NCBI GenBank assembly: GCA_019925095.2
Contig: CM034407.1
Location: 19,474,710-19,538,709, forward strand
Length of the DNA: 64,000 nt
DNA from: Dendrolimus kikuchii
Taxonomy: Eukaryota; Arthropoda; Insecta; Lepidoptera; Lasiocampidae
Direction of reading: 5' to 3'
In this document: positions 1 to 12,164 of the stretch, piece by piece
Layout: each line of letters starts with the position of its first letter
Position numbering within the stretch: the stretch's first letter is position 1
Notes under the pieces: model-generated
The model's input: only the letters and a program-made list of their open reading frames with translations
Database searches by the model: none
What the model was told of the DNA's origin: nothing
Translations under genes and position numbers: made by a program

Positions 1-590
1 TCTGTCGACTAATTGAGAAGCTTCCTTAGAGCTTTGAGCATAAATACGGTGATTTTGTTTGTTAAAATGTTGCTCAATGGTAAAAGTTTTCTCATCCGAA
101 AATTTTTTTTTCTGTGACTTCCCTTTGCGCACCGCTTCTGTAGTTGTTTCAATTTTACCACCCTATTCTTTTTTTAAATTACGAGTTAAGAAATGACCAG
201 TGCGTCTGTTATAGGCTGCAAGTCCTAAGTCATCTTTTGAAATACGCGACATGGTTCTAGGTGATATCTTCATCTCCTGAGATAAAATCTTTTGCTTTCG
301 GACGGGATTTATTCGAATTTCTTCCCGTTATTCTTTTTTTTCCCGTTATTTTTTTTTATGGAGTAAACATTGACCACCTTTTTCGTACGAACACTACGTG
401 GACGGCCAGATCTTTTTCTGTCACAAACAGAGGAGGTCTTATTGTACCTATTAATAGCCCGGTACACAAACATTTGACTAATACCAAACGTATATACCTA
501 CTTTGTGTAATGCAATCACAGCGATTCGGTTCTCTTTATCGCCCCACTCTATTTTAATATCGCAAAATGTTGTACAATGTATGGGCGCCA
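1..590 (-). pseudogene. Tc1/mariner-like transposase, decayed, runs off the window
   Basis: Read on the minus strand, broken frames give a Tc1-type transposase. In order they show a helix-turn-helix segment (ISQMFVYRAINRY), the basic RSGRPRSVRTKK linker containing the GRPR motif typical of Tc1-like proteins, a second DNA-binding stretch (ISPRTMSRISKDDLGLAAY), and the start of the catalytic domain with SDEKTFTIE, whose Asp fits the first residue of the DDE/D triad. The family cuts and pastes DNA at TA sites. Several frameshifts and poly-T expansions (about 328-358) break the frame, and the C-terminal half lies beyond base 1. No terminal inverted repeat is visible. The family is clear; the exact 5' limit is not. 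Confidence 0.75.
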
Positions 591-1095
591 AAATGAGAAA
601 ACACAATGAACAATCATATAAAAATGACAGATTCCAAATTCAAATGTAATATTTTGTTTGTTGTTAATTGTAACAGTATTTATGGCCAGACTAAGTAACT
701 ATCAACATAATAATTAAAAATTATTCCTGAACAAGGGTTTTGAATTATGTATGCTTTACATTTAACTAACATTTATCTAAATACATTTTTCGATTGAAAT
801 AATAAAGTATTAAACAATATATCAATGAATAAATAATAAAACTGAAATACCGACGCAGTTTCTAATTATTCTAAATAGAATTTACTAAGACGGCATAAAT
901 AAGAGATGCCTTAATGTCTATCTGAGGCTACCTTTTACTGAAACAAGATAAGACGATGTACTACATAGGAGTCATCCTTTTAGCTAAAGGGGATTAATTC
1001 GTAGAAAACCCTTTGTAACACACGAACGCAAACTGTAGAACGACACGAATCTTGCTTAGAATATGATAGCTGATAAAATATATAATACATTTAGG
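591..1095. other. AT-rich spacer, nothing recognised
   Basis: No open frame of note and no match to the other repeat families in the window. Confidence 0.5.
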
Positions 1096-1107
1096 ACGAA
1101 TCAGACC

Positions 1108-1301
1108 ATGATCCATGATCAAATTGATCGTGTACTAGCAGAAAGTGATGTCAGGAGCCTTAAGAACAGACGAGCGTGCATGACAAGAGTTATGAATGTC
1201 AAAGAAGCAAGTGAGGTGTGTAAGAATAAGCCTAAATGGCGCTCTGTTGTTCGTGCCTAGCCCGCAAGGGAACTGGCGTGAAGTTATGTATGTATGTATG
1301 T
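1108..1301 (+). mobile_element. RTE-A 3' fragment, 5'-truncated, with target duplication
   Basis: Encodes the last ~50 residues of RTE-A (HDQIDRVLAESDVRSLKNRR onward) and ends in the TATG tail. It is flanked by a perfect 12-bp duplication ACGAATCAGACC at 1096-1107 and 1302-1313, so this is a genuine target-primed insertion and not rearrangement debris. A TAG replaces the Tyr codon of the usual 'AYPARELA' ending. Confidence 0.9.
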
Positions 1302-1313
1302 ACGAATCAGACC

Positions 1314-2092
1314 TCTAATTCTATCACGATCTCTTAATTTACCTCAGGTAGTCAAATCTGGACGCAATGACTTAATAAAGCATTCCTAATTCTGTTAATG
1401 CTATATGGAACAATATTAGGAGTATCACTAGGAATTAGGCTTTTCTTAAAATCACCACTCGTCTTTATCCCTATATATCCAGCCTTTACCGTCATTTTCT
1501 CGTAAGCAACATTTTGGCCTAATTATATTTTTTTGTTATAAAAACTATTTTGAACTATAACTTTCTTTTAAGACTCTCAATTTCAGTTAGATTAACCCTA
1601 CTGGAACGAAAAATATCAGTTTTAGAACAAAATAATATTTTAAAATACCTTCTGCAAAGAAAAATACATCAAGTGCAAATATCGATCACAATAAAATGGC
1701 GGTAAAGGCTCGATATTATCATCGTTGGTCTGGTTAACATCTGCCCATAATTAAATCTAGAGTTTACTATAAAATAATCGTCCTAATTACAATAGGGAGT
1801 TGTATACATTTTGAACGAAATATCAATACACTTGTAGATAATAAATGTAACACATAGAACGAAGTAAATTAAGACAAGTAGCAGTCAGTAAGCTCGTCAA
1901 TCACCCGAGCGACATTTGTGCGCCCACGGAATTCACAACTTTTGTCATGTCACCTACCGTCGTTCTTTACTTCGAAAAGTAAAGGCAGTGAGAATTAGAT
2001 TTTTTATTGTTTTCACATCAATCACAGAACAAATGTAATACCAGTTACCATACTGAGATAAACGTGCGCAAGTGAGATAAAAACAAATTTTG
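1314..2092. other. AT-rich spacer, nothing recognised
   Basis: No coding frame or recognised repeat before the Harbinger terminus at 2093. Confidence 0.5.
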
Positions 2093-2669
2093 AACGGCCG
2101 TTTTCAATAACTTATCTGAGATTACAGATAGATCGCTATCCCCGACCATCAGTAACAGTAAATCTATCCCTTGTTTGCGTTTCACAATCAAGGATAAGTG
2201 CTATCTATCCATAGCTAACGATAGATAGCTTCTTCCCTCTCACTTATCCAAGCCTCTTGAAACGTTCCGTTCTACGATAACCATTTAACGACGTTACGCT
2301 TAAAACTAGACTTAAATTTTGATTTATTTATTTGTTTATTGTATTATTTACAATGATAAATTACTTTTTTACAACGACAAATCAAAACATAAATAGGAAT
2401 ATTTTTTTTTCATTTGATTTATCGTGCTTTTTAATAAAATCAATAATGAAACGAAACGTGTATGGTTTAACAACTGGCAGTTGTCATTTTGTGTTTTTGT
2501 TTTGTTTAAAAGCGTTTCACGACTTTCTTGTATCTTATTTCTTATGTTTAATTTTGTGTAGAATAAAATGAAACCTGTAAGTATCTATAAACTACTTTGG
2601 TGATAATTTATTTTACATTCCGTTCACGTTTTGATAGAAATCTGTTTTCAGTAAACAAAATCAGCGCCG

Positions 2670-3859
2670 ATGTCAAGAGATGAGACAATGCTGCTGATAC
2701 TACTTGTGGCGGCCAATAAAATAATAAATAATAAGGCAACAAATGCCTCTAACAATAAATTAAAGCAACAGGCTTGGCAAACCTTGACCAATGAGTTTAA
2801 CTCTTCGGTCACAATATACCCGCGAACTCCAGTGCAACTTCATTTGAAATGGGAAAACTTAAAGAAATCAGCTCGCAAACGCTGTGCAAACATGAGGAGC
2901 ATCCTTCATAAGGTTTGTGATTTTAATTTATTGTTCAACCACGTTGAATTTAGTTGTTTTGAGACAGGTACTTATTTAAAATAATTATGTTCTTTGTTAC
3001 AGACTGGAGGTGGTAAGGACTACTTTCTACCGGATGAAAGGCTAGATAAAGTAGCCTCACTCTTGGGCAGTACATGCGAAGGCTTTTCTATGGAGTTTGG
3101 TGGAGATGCCACAACTGAAACAAATTTGCATATAGTGATGGGTGATGTTACAACTATTGGTGGGGAAACAAGTGGTGATGAGGAGAAATTGTCAAAAGAA
3201 ATACAAATTCTTGAGACACCTTCCCCTAAACAGAATAATTGGTTTTTAAGCAAGGCTAGTGGTACTGGTAGTTTTGGTAGGTTGTTGTTATGTTACTACT
3301 ATTATCAGTATTTAAAAATAAGGCATTCATTATGAATAGCATTTAGTTAGTACTGGTTTTTACTTTAGTTGTATAGTTATTTATAGAAATTATTTGTTTA
3401 GGGAAAGGGTTAGCACAAACACTAATTAGTGCAGATAGTCAATATCATCTACTCGTGACAATAGAAAATAAATTATTTTAATATGCCGGGTAGTCAATGA
3501 ATGCTAATGAATTAACCCCAACTGTTATAATTTTTGCATTAATTATGTAGCTATGTTAAAACTTTCTTTTTGTAAATATTCACAAAGCTATTTATTAACA
3601 TCTATATTACATTCAAAGTATCATTAAGTCTGAGTATTAATAGCAATTTTATTAACTTGTTAACCCTTTTTTTACAGTCAAACAGAAACACAAGATGGAG
3701 GAGGAGAAATGTAAAGATCGCCTAAGTAGGGAAAATGCTTTGGCAGAGTACCTTGTAGGAAAAAAGAAAAAACTTAGAAAATTAGGAAAAGGAGATTTTA
3801 TTAGCTTTAATATATTTAAATTCAAAAGGCAAATAATTTATATGTTGTATATTATGTAG
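2670..3859 (+). CDS. Harbinger accessory Myb/SANT-like protein, three exons, intact
   Basis: Spliced model: 2670-2912, 3003-3276 and 3678-3859. Introns are GT-AG (gtttgt...gttacag and gtaggt...tttacag). Phases match at both joins, giving 232 residues with a TAG stop. Residues 1-86 resemble the Myb/SANT-like (zeste-type) DNA-binding domain, including the conserved TGGGK box formed exactly across the first splice join. The middle is acidic and Ser/Thr-rich; the C-terminus is Lys-rich (GKKKKLRKLGKG). In Harbinger elements such a protein binds transposon ends and helps transposase enter the nucleus; that role is family knowledge. The intact frame contrasts with the damaged transposase next to it. 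Confidence 0.75.
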
Positions 3860-4081
3860 CAATTAAATTATAAGTGAGGTAATTTTGTTTAAATTAAGTG
3901 TAGAATAGAATATGTATGCGAGTATGTGTATATGAATTAAAACATAATTTTGTATGAAATTGTTTCATTTAAAACTGATTTTAATCTTAAATCATTAGAT
4001 ATAAATATAGCAAAGCTAAATAAAACGAAATCATATGACATAATGCAATCTTTATTTTGGAAATAGTCAATATTTTTATAA

Positions 4082-5694
4082 TTATCTTTGAAAATAATTA
4101 TTTATTAGTAATTGCCTTTCAGATGCACATTCTGAAGGAAAGTTATTATTAACAACTATATTGTTTTCCTGTGATATTATAATAGGCATTGATATCTCTG
4201 GCTTTGTTTCTTTCAAATTCATGCTTCTGGCCATATTATGCAGAATAGCAGTGGCTACAATAATGGCTTGCAATCTCTAGTTTTAATCTGCTTTTCAAAT
4301 GGCACTACAGAAAATCTTCTTTTCCAGACACCAATGCACCTGCAATAATAATGTTTCACTTATATAATGTTACATTAGATAAAATTACTTAAACTTATAA
4401 TATAAATATCTATTTATGAATATAAATATCAATTAGTTGCCTTTAATTATTACTTCCATAAGCATATTACAACCTAAAAAGCCATAGTATGCATGGTGAA
4501 TTCTGAACAGTAATACTCTATGTTGAACTATGTGTAAGACAAAATATGAACTAATGTCAAGATACACAGCCATTATTACGATCAAAATTCTGTTACACTA
4601 AACAAAGCTTACCTTTCTATAGTATTTCTTGTTTTTATATGTGATTCATTATTTAGTTGCTCAGCTGGAGTATTTGGATTGAGTAATGGTGTCAGAAGAT
4701 AAGGCTTACATGGATAGCCACTATCATCAAGCAACCAGCGATTCCCAAGCCCACCTTCATAATGATCTGTTAAAAATAGTATTTTTATACAATCCAGTGC
4801 CATATTCAAATAATAATAAATGTGTCACATATTATTACTCAATAAACAACCAAATTTAAAATACCTTTTAAATCAGAATGGTTAAATATAGTTGCATCAT
4901 GAGTGGATCCTGGCCACCGAGCAACAACATTTTGAAACACCAATGAGGCATTGCACACAACTTGGACATTGATAGAGAATGTTCCTTTTCTATTTCTAAA
5001 TTGCCTCCTATGCTGAAATCTGCAAAAAACATTATATTTTTTGTGACCTATAAATAGGTATAGATAGATACTTAGTGTGGATAAGTATAGATATACAATA
5101 GGAGTATATGTAAATTTAAGAGTGTGAAATACTTATTAGGTGAATGTATTAATATATGAGTGCCATTTATGACACCATGTACTCTGGGAAACCCAGTAAT
5201 ATTATAAAATTCTTGTTGAGTGAGACTGTAATATAACAAAATTTGGGTATAATTTGGCTATAGCTTACTAGCAGATGCTATTAACACTCCAATAAAATCT
5301 GCAATAGACACTAGCATGGTACCCAATGCATAGAATTGTAGAGCCAGAAGCAACTGATGAAGGGGAGATATACCATGATTCTTGGAAAAGTTAAAACTTA
5401 ATTGAAATTTGATATCACAAATGTAGAGGTACTTAAGTTAATAAAAACATTAAAATTAATCTCACCTTTTAGATTTTACACTCAAATAGGGTTGTATTAA
5501 GTTTTTTAATTCATTTACAGCACTTTTGTTCAGTCTTCTGTATGCAAATTCGTAATCATTTAAATATAATTCACACGTGGTTTATGCTTCTTCTGTAACC
5601 TTGTGCTATCGGTATCACTGTCACTGTCTTCATTACAATCAAATATCATTTGAAATAATTCCATATAGCTATCGTCGTTACAAAAGTATTCCAT
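4082..5694 (-). pseudogene. Harbinger (HARBI1-like) DDE transposase, five exons, inactivated
   Basis: Five exons read on the minus strand: 5694-5466, 5396-5133, 5019-4865, 4766-4613 and 4339-4082, all with GT-AG joins that keep the family reading frame. Recognisable blocks are [76 protein letters not shown] then CIGVWKRRF, and AIIVATAILHNMARS. The THDA Asp and the IER Glu are present. The first catalytic Asp (family I-D-C/G-T-H) is Asn here (VINGTHI). Further damage: a frameshift in exon 1 near 5575, an in-frame TAG at 5258-5260 (possibly within a small intron), and a frameshift near 4275. It should not be active. Confidence 0.8.
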
Positions 5695-6242
5695 TATTAA
5701 TAGAAATTACGATTTATTTTCAAAAAGTTAAGTTACCTACTGGCCGATTTTGACAGATAGGCGAATGACGTTACTAGAGATAGCTTCGTCTATCGGAGAG
5801 TAACTTGAAACTTATATTGAAACGCAAGTAAGCGTCAAATGTATGACCGTTCCTATCTCTAGTAAGCTATCCGTCCTCCGCTCGGTAGATAGCTGGTTTC
5901 GATAGGAAATGCTATCCGTGGATAGGTTATTGAAAAGCTAATAAGGACAAAAGGATAGATTTGGTTATCTTTAGTAACTTAAATGACGGATAGATAGCTT
6001 ATTGAAAACGGCCGTTATGAGAACGATTGCAGACTCGATCATGAAGAGTTGGAGAGTCTTGGACATGAACTTATGTGTATGTACGGAACGATTTGTCGGA
6101 GTCTGGGTTCCCCGATTATTATATGTACATCAGTGAAACCTGTATAACTGGGATCTGAGGACCTATATTTTTATCACTTTAGAGGCTTTGCATTTACCCA
6201 GTTTCCCAAATACGCAGGTTACCATGAGAGTAGTCTTATTTT

Positions 6243-6487
6243 GCCAGGTGGTAGGGCATTTGTCCGACTGGATGGCTACCACCTCTGGTCTAAGGTATGT
6301 CGCCATAACAACCTTGAGTTGTGTTCCAGCATTACGAAGCAGGTTCCAGTCTCCCTTAAGAGAACAGCAGCGCATTTGTAGCAATTTTGGTGTTGCAAAT
6401 GTCTATAGGCAATGAAAACCGCTTTCAATCAAGTGGGCCGTCTGCCTGTCTGTCTGATGAATTCCTGCAATAAAAATGAAAAAAATA
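6243..6487 (+). mobile_element. SINE-B, short form
   Basis: Begins exactly at 'ccaggtggtagggcatttg' and runs to '...ttcctgcaataaaaa', the common 3' end of the family. The first ~75 bp of the long form are missing, as in several other copies. Confidence 0.8.
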
Positions 6488-7095
6488 TAGAGCGTCCCAA
6501 TATGAGAGGTCAAAATGTACCATTTTCATGTAAAGAGGTGGAAATGTCAATATAACGGCTGGGATTAATTAGATTGTTTGTAAACAAACGTGTAATAACT
6601 TGTCTTAACCTGTTAAATTGTCTCACTTACACGGGCACTGAACTACAAAGGCCCAATTATAGAAATAAACATCGACAAAATGAGGTTTGAAAATATCTAG
6701 TGATAGAGGTATTTCAGCGGGACCTCATTATAATTATCAATAACAAAGGTTTCTCACATACTAAGGGCCCACTTATCCATGTTTTACTGTATAAACTAGA
6801 GGAATCCAAGTCACGATTGAATAGTGAATAATCTAGTAGATTATGGGAGTTGCATACGTCTAGTCATCGCAACGGACAACGAACTACTGACTAGCGCAGC
6901 GCGGGAGCGCACATATTAATAGTTGCTCTATCTCGCTCGCACATAATCCGTCCCGCTCACACACTGTGCTATACGTTGTACTAGCAGTACGACTTGTTAA
7001 TATTTGTACTTAAGGTTACCATTTCCAAAATAAATCATTTCAGTTCACATCAGCACTCGACAGTCAATACTACTCTCTGCCATCTGAAGTATTGC
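6488..7095. other. Spacer, nothing recognised
   Basis: Unique-looking AT-rich DNA with a GC-richer patch at about 6890-6970. No supported gene. Confidence 0.45.
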
Positions 7096-7452
7096 TTATC
7101 GTGGAGAACAGCCTATTTATGGCCGTTTGCAGGCATAATGAGTCAGGTGTGCGGATTACGATTTCTAGGAAATTAAGTCGACGATACGGGAGGACAAACT
7201 TGTATTTGTGAAGTATAAAATGTTGGCAGGATGTAGAGAGGTGGCAGTCAAAGCGATAACAGAAGCGAGGCAAGACGTGTGTACATTTAGTGACGGACTT
7301 TGTACATGTTATTGAATTATGCATTACATTTGGACCTATTGCGTCCGGTTATATTTGTACCTGTGTTATACGTGTTCGTATAGTTCTAAAAAATTCTATT
7401 GTAATTCCAACGGCATTTTAATTCGAGTCCCATAACTCGTAACAATATATTG
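7096..7452 (-). mobile_element. Element H, truncated copy
   Basis: Complement matches the copies at 19948 and 50988: 'caatattgttacgagtt' end at 7452, then 'tataacacaggtac', and it stops inside the 'gggctgttctc' block. One terminus is missing. Confidence 0.65.
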
Positions 7453-7718
7453 AGTCAACTACTGCGTTATTTTATCATCTATCATAATTTATACCAATAA
7501 GGACCGATTATTCAATCATCAGATAAAATTAGTTCACAGGATAAACTACAAAATGAACAAATGAAACATTAGAATTGCGCATTATAAAACAGTTGAATTG
7601 TTTCACTTTTAAAATCAGTCAGGTTATAATTTATTTGATGTATAACTTTTATCCGATGATTGAAAAATCGGCCATTAATCGAATTAGAAAAAAGAATTAT
7701 AATATAATATTAAAAAGA

Positions 7719-8461
7719 TTTGAATGCTAAGAAAACAAAGATTATGGTGTTTGAAAGAGAAGAAACCAGAACGAGTGCAAGGATAATGATCTATGATGTT
7801 ATGCTGGAGCAAGTGAATGAATTTGTATATCTTGGATGTGCGTTTAGCAGGGATGGAAGGTACAGCGCTGGTATAGAAAGAAGTGTGCATTTGGGGAATA
7901 GTGTGAATGGAGCGTTAGGTAAACTTCTAGGCGCTAAGAACCTCAGCCAGAAGGCCCAGCTCGCCATACACAACGCGGTGCTGGTACCTACGCTCATGTA
8001 TGGAAGCGAGAGTTGGGTATGGAAGAGAGAGCATGAAAGTAGAGTAAACGCGGTCGAGATGCGAGCACTGCGCAAAATTTGCGGAGTGACGCTCGCGGAC
8101 CGCGTTCGTAATACCGAAGTAAGAAAGAGAGTTGGTCTGAAAGAGAGTGTCGGGGTGAAGGTAAGGTAAGGAATGCTCCGGTGGTTCGGGCATGATGAAA
8201 GAATGACTAAACAGATATACAATGCAAAAGTGGATGGATGCAGAAGTCGTGGAAGGCCACGGACACACCTTCCATGATCAAATTGATCGTGTACTAGCAG
8301 AAGGTGATGTCAGGAGCCTTAAGAACAGACGAGCGTGCATGACAAGAGTTATGAATGTCAAAGAAGCAAGTGAGGTGTGTAAGAATAAGCCTAAATGGAG
8401 CTCTGTTGTTCGTGCCTACCCCGCAAGGGAACTGGCGTGAAGTTATGTATGTATGTATGTA
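7719..8461 (+). pseudogene. RTE-A pol C-terminal fragment
   Basis: Starts at LNAKKTKIMVFEREE, just downstream of the reverse transcriptase active-site region, continues through FVYLGCAFSRDGRY and WVWKREHESRVNAVEM, and ends ELA-stop plus a TATG tail. A TAA at about 8167 and a ~12-bp deletion near 8191 (the 'tggaaagaatgc' segment is missing) break the frame. This is a dead 5'-truncated copy. Confidence 0.85.
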
Positions 8462-8713
8462 AAATAATTTTGGCTGTCTATCTGTCTAAAAGTTCAAAAA
8501 GGCTCCGAAAGCTATGTAAATTTCGAAACATTTATTTGGAAATTAATATAGAAGTTTTATTTTAATTTTTCGTATGTTTCATTTCGAATTCTGAAGGGTC
8601 AGACGATATGATTATAAAGTCAAAGACAAAATCGACGAAGCAGCGTAATAAGACAGTTTTGTTGCTTTTTTTTATAAAAAGAAGCATTATGAAAAGCCGT
8701 AAAGGTATGAAAA

Positions 8714-8935
8714 CAGCAGACAGGCAGACGGCCCACTTGATGGAAAGCGGTTACCATCGCCTATGGACATTTGCAACACCAAAAGTGCTACAAATGCGCT
8801 GCTGCTCTCTTAAGGGAGACTGGCACCTGGTCACTAATGCCGGAACACAAATCAAGGTTGTTATGGCGGCATACTCTAGACCAGGGTTGGAAGCCAACCA
8901 GTCGTGCAAATAACCTACCACCTGGCAAATTTTCC
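8714..8935 (-). mobile_element. SINE-B, short form, reversed
   Basis: Complement begins 'ccaggtggtaggttatttg' at 8935, the same start as the copies at 6243 and 11306. The 3' poly(A) has been lost. Confidence 0.75.
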
Positions 8936-11070
8936 ATGTCAGTGGAGTTTAAGAAAACTTCGTAAGATTCCTTGGACAAAAAACATTTGCGATTGAAGTC
9001 AAGTAACAGCCCTAGTATGATCTCATAACACCCCATATCGTCCCCCAACTTAATTAAGTTGCTCCTAATAAATAAACAGCTATAATTTCTAATATCAATA
9101 ATATTGATTCAATAAACAACAAAGGACAAACATAATACAGTTTGATATCATTATAACAATTTCGAACAAGCGAGGAAATAAATCGCAATATATTGAAAAT
9201 TTAATCAATCAATTGAAACTGAGAATGTTTGAGCGTGCGGGGGAGGCGTATTAAGGCATTTTACAGATGAGCTACAATATACCAAAAATAAAACTAATTA
9301 CACTTCAAACTAGAGATTTACGTCGATCAATTGACTGCATTCACACACACTTTCAAGGCCAAGTTACAAACAATAGAACTTTGCTAACATATTTAATACT
9401 AGGCTTTTTTTAACGACACGTCTTATCTCAAGCTTATAGCTTATACCCTGGGAGAAATAAGTGTTATCGAAAGTTCGCATATTATATCAAATCCCAAGAT
9501 CATCAATTTATACTCAAAGGCGTGAACTGCAAAAGTAATTAAAATAAAGATACTTTCTCGCTCCTATAGATACTATAGATAATTTTTACGCGTTGCGGCG
9601 GCGGCGCGGCGGCGGAGTGATCGACGTTCTTGCGCTTTTATATGTACAAATATCCCAGCTCACGCCGCGGCTTGCGTCTAAGCGGCATTACTCAGTTGCC
9701 CGTGCGACAGAAGAAAATGCATGCTGTTGTTTCGAATTAAAACATTGTCTGTGTGTGTATGTGTGTGCAGTTCACATGCAGTAGAAGCGCAACTTCATAG
9801 AATATACTCACAGATAATTCTTCTGTAACTTTTATTAATATAAATATAATTTCATTAGCCTACATTCGTCAACATATTACACTACTATTCAAACTAAACT
9901 TCTTAAGTATCACTTTCATCAGATTTATTTCGGTCCAAATTGGACCTATGTTTAATCATCGGTCTTATTGACTCTCTAATCTGTGCTGTAAAATGTAAAA
10001 CTCGTATCGCATTCTCTCGCAGACTGAGTATTATAGATGTGTTTATTTTTTTATAGTGTCGCTTTTTAGTTTCATCAAGTATCAAATGACAACAATTCTA
10101 AAGAAGTTTCGCCTCAAAAAAATATGCACAATTGCGTTTCATTAATTCAAGACAGAGACACTAGTAATGATAATAATAATAACGTGCTGCATTACTGTTG
10201 TCCCGCCGCTGCGGTTTAACTTTAAACTACCTCTGCGGTGCGGGCGCTGCAACTCGCAACGCATCGTGTGTCCAAGCCCTTACTGTAAAGTCGCAAATAT
10301 CTTGCCTGTATACATTTGTGAGGTGTTCTGACTAAAATTTATATTTTTTACAAAATGTATTCGCACCTTGTATTTCTTGTACCGCTTTTCTTGGGCGGTT
10401 CGTGGGTATAACCAACATTTTAATTACGATTTGAATTCAGCGCTTTCACTAATTCGTCGTAATACGTTTTCACATCAAAATATGGAATTTATGCCTACTT
10501 AAAACTGACATTTATAGCCGATAATAAGAATTTTTGTTTTCTCAATGAAATCTCAATATACTTGATGTATTGTGTTCTATAATAACGAGAATGTATTGGA
10601 CAATAAATTAATTTAATAGACTTCAATTCTCGCACCGCCTAACATCAAATGTTTTCAACCTTACGCGCCCCCGTGTTCGGTAGCCCGTGGGGGCGCCGGG
10701 CAAGCCGCCAAAATATTGAATGGCCGACGCCAAGATTCAATTTGCAGTGCACTCCTGGTGCCCTGGTACAGCGGGCACAGTTAAAACCTGCCAAATTGCA
10801 CAATTCCCACATGAAACGAAGCCGGATTTCCTGCCGTTTGTGAATTTAATTCAATCCATCAAACTAACTAACGTTACTGGACTAGGTTTAGATTTTTAAT
10901 ACCCTTTTCGCTACTACAAACAACTATAGAACTGTTATTGTTGTTTGCTATGTTTTCAACAAACGAGCACATTAATCGATGCTAAGTGCGTAAGATTTTT
11001 GGAAAAAGAAAAGAAAAAAGACCCGAAAATTATTTTCCCAAAAGAAATTTTCTTAAAAAAAATCACAAGG
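8936..11070. other. Long spacer with GC-rich patches, no supported gene
   Basis: GC-rich CGG runs occur at about 9593-9620 and GC-rich stretches at 10195-10270 and 10660-10720. A 60-codon minus-strand frame at 9903-10085 (basic, ending NKSDESDT) and a 64-codon plus frame at 10649-10843 have no recognisable domain. I do not call them genes. Confidence 0.45.
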
Positions 11071-11306
11071 TTTTTTTTTTTTATTGCAGGAGATCAGCAG
11101 ACAGGCAGACGGGCCACTCGATGGAAAGCGGTTACCATCGCCTATAGACATTTGCAACACCAAAGGTGATGCAAATGCGCTGCTGCTCTCTTAAGGGAGA
11201 CTGGAACCTGGTCACTAATGCCGGAACACAACTCAAGGTTGTTATGGCGACATACTTTAAACCAGGGGTGGTAGCCATCCAGTCGGGCAAATGCCCTACC
11301 ACCTGG
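11071..11306 (-). mobile_element. SINE-B, short form, reversed
   Basis: Poly(T) at 11071 then 'attgcaggagatcagcagac'; ends at 'ccctaccacctgg'. The flanks 'caaggtt' (left) and 'caaaggtt' (right) are a probable target duplication. Complement start is 'ccaggtgg'. Confidence 0.8.
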
Positions 11307-11437
11307 CAAAGGTTGAGAACAGCCTCCATCTTTTTTGACGTCGGTTAAAAAAAGAAGACTAAAGCCCTCTGCCCTGACATAAGATAGAGGTGAAGCAAAT
11401 AAACAAAGCGTGTAAATGCACTGCAATGCGCAATTCA

Positions 11438-11674
11438 GGTGGTAGGGCATTTGCCCGACTGGATGACTACCGCTCCTGGTCTAAAGTATGTCATCATAAC
11501 AACCTTGAGTTGTGTTCGGGCCTTGGTGACAAGGTTCCAGTCTCCCTTAAGAGAGCAACAGCGCATTTGTAGCAACTTGGGTGTTGCAAATGTCCATAGG
11601 CGATGGTAACCGCTTTCTATCGAGTGGGCCGTTTGCCTGTCTGCTGATCACCTGCGATAAAAAAATAAAAAAAA
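11438..11674 (+). mobile_element. SINE-B, short form
   Basis: From 'caggtggtagggcatttgcc' to 'cacctgcgataaaaaaata'. It lies 130 bp from the reversed copy at 11071-11306, making an inverted pair. Confidence 0.8.
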
Positions 11675-12160
11675 TAATGTAAAAATAAGTTACATGGACA
11701 TTTTTGTAATTTTGTTTCTTTAAGCTCTACCAAGTAAGTTGATATTCATATTCTTATAATATTATTATACGTATATTTGATATTATTCTTTTGAGGTAGA
11801 AACAATATAACAAAAAAAATATTTATCTCGGAAATTGCGGGAGCTTCCATGAGATAGGTCAAAAGATTACATGTACTATAATAGCCGGGTGAAAAGCCTT
11901 GAAGTATACAAGTATGTAAGTAAGATTGCAATCTTATTATTTTAATACTGCCTCCCTAACAGATGAGAATTCGCCTGTAAATAAACATTTATAATTCGAT
12001 TTTGAGCATTTAGTTGATTCCATAATGTCCGACGAAGCGGTTGTTGTGTTACAAGTTCTATCAAAATATTAAAGATTTGATCACTACAGGTTACGCACTG
12101 TAGTGCTCGGTTCTCCTTCCTCGCAGATGTAATGCTCGGATCTGTAACATTATATTACAG
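11675..12160. other. AT-rich spacer, nothing recognised
   Basis: No supported gene. 'gcgaatgctcaaattcaaa' near 12160 leads into repeat E. Confidence 0.4.
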
Positions 12161-12164
12161 GCGA

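Larger units (their letters stand above)
2093..6016. mobile_element. PIF/Harbinger DNA transposon, near full length
   Basis: The two ends are inverted repeats: 'aacggccgttttcaataa' at 2093-2110 and its complement at 5999-6016. Subterminal regions on both sides are rich in gatagatagct/ctatctatc motifs, probable transposase binding sites. Between them lie the two genes expected of this superfamily in divergent-converging arrangement: a Myb/SANT-like protein on plus (2670-3859) and a DDE transposase on minus (4082-5694). The immediate flanks are TTG and ATG, so a perfect 3-bp target duplication is not seen and may be mutated. Length is 3.9 kb. Confidence 0.85.

Noticed and set aside
6163..6415. 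Overlapping small frames on both strands near 6.3 kb
   Set aside because: Both lie in a short SINE-B copy and its flank.
9593..9620. CGG-rich run as a CpG-island promoter
   Set aside because: Very short, with no gene or initiator nearby; AT-rich DNA resumes immediately.
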